Shown here piece by piece: positions 5,714 through 9,121 of a stretch of DNA of 9,121 bases (its first letter is position 1; the number at the start of each line of letters is the position of its first letter). The DNA lies in contig JABFSS010000041.1 of assembly GCA_013140485.1 (NCBI GenBank), forward strand, positions 1 through 9,121, read 5' to 3'. This DNA comes from Candidatus Peribacteraceae bacterium. GTDB taxonomy: Bacteria > Patescibacteriota > Gracilibacteria > Peribacterales > Peribacteraceae. The position numbers and the translations under genes were made by a program. The notes beneath the pieces are model-generated. The model did no database searches, was not told where the DNA came from, and saw only the letters and a program-made list of their open reading frames with translations.

Positions 5714-5719
5714 GATTCA
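5701..5719 (-). repeat. Right inverted end of cassette
   Basis: Read on the minus strand this is TGAATCATGAATCATGAAT, matching the left end in 18 of 19 positions. It contains the dprA stop codon and the first ATG of the four-helix-bundle ORF. Confidence 0.8.
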
Positions 5720-6808
5720 AGTCCGAACCCACTGCCCCGCCCCCAAATTCCTCACCGCTCCATTGAGCTCAAGCACGGTGAGAATCGCGCTCAATGATCC
5801 TGCGGTGAGAGCGCTCTTCTGTACGAGCTCGTCGATGTTCTGCGGCATCGTCGTCAGTATTTTGAGGATATTTTCTTCCTCGGGATTCTGTGGAGCATAG
5901 AGAACGCGGTCGGGATCAATATCGGGGACGATGACGCCGATTTCTTCGAGCACATCTCGGGGAGACGCGGCGATACTTGCCTGGTTCTTCCGGATGATCG
6001 CGTGGCATCCCGCGTAGTTGGCATCGAAGATTTGACCGGGAACCGCGAACACTTCGCGCCCGTACTCGAATGCCAGTTTCGCCGTAATCAGCGCGCCGCT
6101 GCTCTGAGGCGCTTCGAGCACGACGGTTGCCAGGCTCAGCCCTGCGATGATGCGGTTACGCATGGGGAAGGTGAACATGTCCGCTCCCATGCGGAGAGGA
6201 AATTCGCTCAGGATCAGACCACCTGCGGCGACAATCTGCTTCGCAAGTGCCGCAGAAACCGGAGGAAGCGTGAGCAAACCTTGTCCAAGGATGGCAATCG
6301 TGGCGCCCGATCCGCTCATTGTTTCTTCTGCAACGAGGGAATCCACTCCGCGGGCAAGGCCGCTGACCGTCACAATTTTGGCTTGAGTCAGGGCTCGCGT
6401 GAATTCCTGGGTTATGCGTCTTCCATACGGGGACATCTTGCGCGTACCAACCAAACCCACACTCGGCTGGCTCAGAATGCCAAGATCTCCTTGTGCATAG
6501 AGGAATACGGGAGCGTCTGGGATGTCTTTGAGGCGATCGGGATACGTTTGATCGCCAAGACAGATGATGCGCGCATCTGCAGATAGAAGAAGTGCTTCTT
6601 CCTGCTCAGGATCGCATTTCTCCATACGCTCCAGAACACTTCCGATGGTTTTCTCGCGGCATCCCAGACCGCGCAGGAGTTCGCCATCGACGTGTTTTGC
6701 CGCGTCTTCGAGTGTACCGAATACTTTGATTAAAGCATCGTACCGCTCGCGGTTGAGCACTTGAAGGCAGGACCAGAAGAGATAGGCGTGGCGAGTGGAG
6801 AGAGTCAT
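5717..6808 (-). CDS. dprA: DNA-processing protein DprA
   Basis: DprA binds incoming single-stranded DNA during natural transformation and loads RecA, protecting it from nucleases in the cytosol. The 363-aa length is typical of full-length members. An N-terminal helix-hairpin-helix-like region (1-70, GLGCREKTIGSVLERM) precedes the Rossmann-type DprA domain: VGLVGTRKMSPYGRR (117-131), VSGLARGVDS (148-157), FPMRNRIIAGLS (214-225), SGALITAKLAFEYGREVFAVPG (237-258). A C-terminal winged-helix-like segment follows (~310-363, ending NGAVRNLGAGQWVRT). The position that is often Ala-His after GLARGID is Leu-Val (SLVAEE). The ATG at 6808 lacks a Shine-Dalgarno but forms an ATGA overlap with a small upstream ORF, suggesting translational coupling. 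The stop lies in the right inverted repeat of the adjacent cassette. Confidence 0.95.
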   Translation of the reverse strand: MTLSTRHAYLFWSCLQVLNRERYDALIKVFGTLEDAAKHVDGELLRGLGCREKTIGSVLERMEKCDPEQEEALLLSADARIICLGDQTYPDRLKDIPDAPVFLYAQGDLGILSQPSVGLVGTRKMSPYGRRITQEFTRALTQAKIVTVSGLARGVDSLVAEETMSGSGATIAILGQGLLTLPPVSAALAKQIVAAGGLILSEFPLRMGADMFTFPMRNRIIAGLSLATVVLEAPQSSGALITAKLAFEYGREVFAVPGQIFDANYAGCHAIIRKNQASIAASPRDVLEEIGVIVPDIDPDRVLYAPQNPEEENILKILTTMPQNIDELVQKSALTAGSLSAILTVLELNGAVRNLGAGQWVRT

Positions 6809-6999
6809 ACAACCACGCTACTGGCCAAAGATTCGCTGTGAAGAGCTCGCCGGAAAGATTCTTTTTGACTATGCGACTTTTGCGCTTCCAGAAGACGTGA
6901 TTGGCGTTCCATGGGGTCGTGGAACGCTTTGCGCAACAGAACGAACTCCGGACCAAAGATCTTGTCTCCAGAGCCAAAATCCCGCATGCTCTCCCGCAC
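6805..6999 (-). CDS. Possible 60-64 aa protein coupled to dprA
   Basis: A small ORF runs from GTG 6999 (64 aa) or ATG 6987 (60 aa) and ends in TGA at 6805-6807, overlapping the dprA ATG as ATGA. It is charged and helical (DPMERQSRLLEAQKSHSQKE) with a short hydrophobic end, SLASSVVV. Codon choice in the middle resembles the other leftward genes, and a GGGAG lies just before ATG 6987 with tight spacing. The region is otherwise empty between dprA and the tRNA. I recognise no family. A 4-bp overlap is typical of real bacterial gene pairs, but no promoter is clear because the tRNA gene starts 3 bp upstream on the other strand. Confidence 0.4.
   Translation of the reverse strand: MRESMRDFGSGDKIFGPEFVLLRKAFHDPMERQSRLLEAQKSHSQKESFRRALHSESLASSVVV
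6962..6990 (+). promoter_or_regulatory. Weak candidate promoter for tRNA-Thr
   Basis: TTGTCT (6962-6967) and CATGCT (6985-6990) are separated by 17 bp and would start transcription about 6 nt before the tRNA. The -10 match is poor (3 of 6). Confidence 0.25.
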
Positions 7000-7002
7000 A
7001 AA

Positions 7003-7077
7003 GCCGCCGTAGCTCAGCGGTAGAGCAACGGTATCGTAAACCGTGGGTCACCGGTTCAATCCCGGTCGGCGGCTCCA
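7003..7077 (+). tRNA. tRNA-Thr (anticodon CGU)
   Basis: A full 75-nt cloverleaf can be folded by eye. The acceptor stem is GCCGCCG with CGGCGGC, the D-arm is GCTC-AGCGGTA-GAGC, the anticodon stem is ACGGT/ACCGT with loop ATCGTAA (anticodon CGT at 34-36), the variable loop is GGGTC, and the T-arm is ACCGG-TTCAATC-CCGGT. The discriminator is T and CCA is encoded. It reads threonine ACG codons. The msrB start codon lies only 10 nt downstream, so the two are very likely on one transcript. Confidence 0.95.
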
Positions 7078-7087
7078 TCCTATAGAT

Positions 7088-7480
7088 ATGCCCACACAAC
7101 CTCCTTCTGACAAAGAGTTGCGCCAGAAACTGACTCCCGAGGAATATCGCGTCACGCGTGAGAAAGGCACCGAGCCCGCCTTCTGCGGCGTCTACTGGAA
7201 CCACCATGAGAAAGGCATGTACTGCTGCGTCTGCTGCGGCACGCCTCTGTTTGGATCGGAGAAGAAGTTTGAGTCGGGAACGGGCTGGCCAAGCTACTTT
7301 CAACCGGTCACGGAAGGAGCAGTGAAGAACATCGTCGATAACAGTCACGGGATGAAAAGAACTGAGGTCGTCTGCAGTACGTGCGATGCGCATCTCGGAC
7401 ATGTCTTTGAAGACGGCCCGCCTCCGACCGGACTGCGGTATTGCATTAATTCGGCGTCGCTGAAGTTCGAGAAGGCATAA
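7088..7480 (+). CDS. msrB: Peptide-methionine (R)-S-oxide reductase
   Basis: It reduces methionine R-sulfoxide in oxidised proteins, using thioredoxin or similar donors; there is no signal peptide, so it is cytosolic. From the ATG at 7088 the product is 130 aa, typical for stand-alone MsrB. Zinc ligands are Cys47/Cys50 (CVCCG) and Cys96/Cys99 (CSTC). GTGWPSY (64-70) and HLGHVFEDG (102-110) are present, and the catalytic Cys119 sits in RYCINSASLKF. The frame is open further upstream into the tRNA, but those residues are not part of the family, so 7088 is preferred. Only TCCTATAGAT separates the tRNA CCA end from the ATG, leaving no Shine-Dalgarno. The message is probably released by tRNA 3' processing and read with an extremely short leader. 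EamA permease follows after 9 bp. Confidence 0.95.
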   Translation: MPTQPPSDKELRQKLTPEEYRVTREKGTEPAFCGVYWNHHEKGMYCCVCCGTPLFGSEKKFESGTGWPSYFQPVTEGAVKNIVDNSHGMKRTEVVCSTCDAHLGHVFEDGPPPTGLRYCINSASLKFEKA

Positions 7481-7489
7481 ACTGGAAGT

Positions 7490-8362
7490 GTGCATCCCCT
7501 CGCCGTCACCCTCGTCCTCATCTCCGCCGCCATCCACGCCTGGCGCGAAATGATGATGAAGAAATCACACGACAAACAAATCTTCATCTGGCTGATTTGC
7601 ACCACGGCCGTAGTCATCTTCTTCCCGATGTTCGTGTACGAGGTCTGGCAGGGTCATCTGACGCAAACCGCCGTTGTTCTGAGTATGGGCGGCGCAATCA
7701 CGCATTCGATCTACTGGTACTTCATGTCCCGCTCCTACGAAAAGGGCGATCTGTCCCACGTGTATCCGATCATGCGCTCGGCCCCTGCACTCGTCTTCAT
7801 CATCGCGGTCCTGTTCCTGCACGAACGCGTGACGACGCTGGCCACGCTCGGCGTCGTGACAATCGTCGCCGGCATCTACGCCATCAATATGAAGAGTGTG
7901 ACGTTTCGGGGCTTCCTCGAGCCCCTGCAATCGTTTGGCGAGCGCTCCACGCGCTTCGCCCTTCTGACGATGCTGATGGTCACGGCGTATTCGATCCAGG
8001 ACAAAATAATGATGCAGCACGTTTCTCCCCTGCTCTATTCCTACTTCACCGTTGTGTTCCCGACGCTCTACTGGACGCCGTTCGTCCTGAAGACGAAGAG
8101 CAAAGCGGCGATCACAGCGGAATGGAACAAGAGCCCGTTCGACATCATCCTGACGGCGATCATCGCGATGGTAAGTTATTCGTTGATTCTGTATGCACTG
8201 ACCTTCGAGCGCGTCAGTTACGTCTCGGGGCTGCGCCAAATCGGCATCGTGTTCGGAGTGTTACTCGGCGGCCATCTTCTCAAAGAACGTCACAAATGGA
8301 TTCGTCTCACAGGTTCAGGCCTGATTTTCGCGGGAACAATCTTGATCGCGACTGCGCCATGA
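7490..8362 (+). CDS. EamA/DMT-superfamily permease
   Basis: This is an inner-membrane transporter of the drug/metabolite (EamA) superfamily, whose members move amino acids, nucleotides or other small metabolites; the substrate cannot be read from sequence. The 290-aa product has about ten hydrophobic segments in two five-helix halves. The typical end of the first half reads GDLSHVYPIMRSAPALVFII then LFLHERVT (85-114); the second-half equivalent is RVSYVSGLRQIGIVFGVLLG then HLLKERHKWIRLTG, finishing in a last helix (GLIFAGTILIATAP). The start is GTG at 7490, 9 bp after the msrB stop. GGAAG overlaps the start too closely to be a normal ribosome site. Likely cotranscribed with tRNA-Thr and msrB. 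It converges on the last gene, with 24 bp between stops and no obvious hairpin. Confidence 0.9.
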   Translation: MHPLAVTLVLISAAIHAWREMMMKKSHDKQIFIWLICTTAVVIFFPMFVYEVWQGHLTQTAVVLSMGGAITHSIYWYFMSRSYEKGDLSHVYPIMRSAPALVFIIAVLFLHERVTTLATLGVVTIVAGIYAINMKSVTFRGFLEPLQSFGERSTRFALLTMLMVTAYSIQDKIMMQHVSPLLYSYFTVVFPTLYWTPFVLKTKSKAAITAEWNKSPFDIILTAIIAMVSYSLILYALTFERVSYVSGLRQIGIVFGVLLGGHLLKERHKWIRLTGSGLIFAGTILIATAP

Positions 8363-8386
8363 AAAAGTTTCGATGATGGATTAGTA

Positions 8387-9088
8387 CTATTCAAAGAGAG
8401 TTATATCCACCATTTGACCCTTATTAATGTCGGGGATCCCGGCATTGGTCTTTTGCAAAGAACCAGTGGCAATGTCTTGCACCACTTTTCGAATATCAGC
8501 CGCTATCTTGTCGCCGACCGCCAAAATTTCTTTGGCATTATGGTTCTGGGAACTCGCTGTTTGTTCCTGCGAACGAACAGTAAATTTAGTATCTGCCAGT
8601 AAGCGATCAGCGCGAAAGAGACTCCGAGCGGCATTCTGCAAAATGGTCCTTTCATTTTTGTAGTCACCTTTCCCCATCGCTTCAAGAAAGAAAATGCCAT
8701 GCTCAATCCTGAGAACCGCATTGTCACTTGTCGGCGTAAAAGTTTTGATCCCGTCACTGTATCTTGCGGATTGCAACCCTTGGTGCCCACAGGCGGCATT
8801 TTTCCCACTCATGCTGCATTCAAAGGGGGTAAATCTAAACGAATGATCATGTTCAAACGTACACAGATCGACCAAAATTTCATCGATTTTCGAAAGCACC
8901 AGGCCCAATTTCCTATCTATTTTTTTTGTAAATCCTTCATTCCACATGAGCTTGGATTGATTGAACGTACAATGACCATATTGCTCGATAATATCTTTCA
9001 TTGATAAAGCCAATACTCCCTTTTCTGATTCAGAATATTCCGGTAGTGAGGGGTGGGGTGGAAGTACTTCGAGAGAATGTCGCGTCAT
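8387..9088 (-). CDS. Unknown 233-aa protein
   Basis: I do not recognise this protein. It appears soluble, without signal peptide or membrane span. After a Pro-rich start (PPHPSLPEYSESEKG) residues ~25-75 are helical (MKDIIEQYG, FTKKIDRKLGLVLSKIDEIL). A central part with four Cys lies around 73-100 (CTFEH, FECSMSGKNAACGHQG); Cys and His spacing is loose and not a standard zinc motif. Residues ~120-200 are again helical (LRIEHGIFFLEAMGKG, ERTILQNAARSLFRADRLL, VGDKIAADIRKVVQDIATG), ending in KGQMVDITLFE. The gene is clearly more A+T-rich than msrB or the EamA gene, so transfer or relaxed constraint is possible. The ATG at 9088 lacks a ribosome site but follows an excellent extended -10 by 7 nt. 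Confidence 0.75.
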   Translation of the reverse strand: MTRHSLEVLPPHPSLPEYSESEKGVLALSMKDIIEQYGHCTFNQSKLMWNEGFTKKIDRKLGLVLSKIDEILVDLCTFEHDHSFRFTPFECSMSGKNAACGHQGLQSARYSDGIKTFTPTSDNAVLRIEHGIFFLEAMGKGDYKNERTILQNAARSLFRADRLLADTKFTVRSQEQTASSQNHNAKEILAVGDKIAADIRKVVQDIATGSLQKTNAGIPDINKGQMVDITLFE

Positions 9089-9095
9089 AAAATAT

Positions 9096-9104
9096 ATTAT
9101 AACA
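9096..9104 (-). promoter_or_regulatory. Extended -10 promoter of the last gene, leaderless geometry
   Basis: On the minus strand TGTTATAAT (9104-9096) is a perfect extended -10 (TGnTATAAT). It ends 7 nt before the ATG at 9088, so transcription should start at about the A of the start codon. A -35, if any, would fall at or beyond the window edge. Confidence 0.65.
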
Positions 9105-9121
9105 TATATATCATATATAAT

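Larger units (their letters stand above)
5290..5719. mobile_element. Inverted-repeat cassette carrying a four-helix-bundle ORF
   Basis: A 430-bp unit is bounded by inverted ends (5290-5308 and 5701-5719) and contains one ORF encoding an S23-type four-helix-bundle protein. It lies exactly between the convergent tpiA and dprA genes: the tpiA TGA (5297-5299) is in the left end and the dprA TGA (5717-5719) in the right end. There is no transposase. The layout, complementary ends enclosing an S23 ORF, resembles the intervening sequences found inside some bacterial 23S rRNA genes. Calling it mobile is inference from structure. Confidence 0.5.

Noticed and set aside
6904..6927. Hairpin GCGTTCCA / TGGAACGC
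   Set aside because: Eight-bp stem with only TTT after it; it lies within the possible small ORF and is too weak to call a terminator.
7597..8376. Alternate plus-frame and minus-frame ORFs over the EamA gene
   Set aside because: Arg/His-rich out-of-frame translations of a well-supported membrane protein.
1..9121. CRISPR array, rRNA or transposase genes
   Set aside because: No regularly spaced direct repeats with spacers, no rRNA-like sequence and no transposase motifs were seen. The only repeat-bounded unit is the four-helix-bundle cassette.

Overview
This is a compact bacterial chromosomal segment, roughly half G+C, with mostly housekeeping genes on both strands, short spacers and several proteins I do not recognise. 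TGA, TAA and TAG all act as stops in clearly identified genes, so the standard code applies and the Gracilibacteria/Absconditabacteria UGA=Gly code does not. The small-genome style, the rpe/rpiB/tpiA set, a four-helix-bundle (S23-type) protein and short unknown proteins would fit a Candidate Phyla Radiation lineage such as Peregrinibacteria/Peribacteria. That placement is inference only; nothing here proves a taxon.

Layout, left to right. (1) The 3' part of an unknown gene enters from the left edge (+); its end loosely resembles sigma-factor region 2. (2) A leftward operon holds an AEC-family permease, ribulose-phosphate 3-epimerase (rpe) and a DUF192 lipoprotein. A spacer with a 15-bp perfect palindrome separates the last two. 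(3) An unknown rightward gene (2742-3317) converges on leftward rpiB, with an intrinsic terminator at rpiB's end. (4) An unknown rightward gene (3864-4550) is followed by triosephosphate isomerase (tpiA). (5) A ~430-bp cassette with 19-bp inverted ends and a four-helix-bundle ORF sits between tpiA and dprA; both neighbours' stop codons lie in its end repeats. (6) dprA runs leftward, with a possible 60-64 aa ORF overlapping its start by 4 bp. (7) tRNA-Thr(CGU) is followed after only 10 nt by msrB and then by an EamA/DMT permease. (8) An unknown leftward gene ends the window, with a near-perfect extended -10 promoter 7 nt before its ATG.

How the genes fit together. rpe, rpiB and tpiA interconvert pentose and triose phosphates in the non-oxidative pentose phosphate and lower glycolytic pathways. 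They lie within about 4 kb but on three transcription units. dprA serves natural transformation; msrB repairs oxidised methionine.

Most notable: (a) genes at the head of transcription units repeatedly have a -10-like hexamer 6-7 nt before the start codon and no Shine-Dalgarno, as expected for leaderless mRNAs, whereas the operon-internal gene rpe has a good GGAG; (b) the AEC gene appears to start at ATA under this pattern; (c) the inverted-repeat-flanked four-helix-bundle cassette resembles a 23S rRNA intervening sequence, but sits in an intergenic, protein-coding context.
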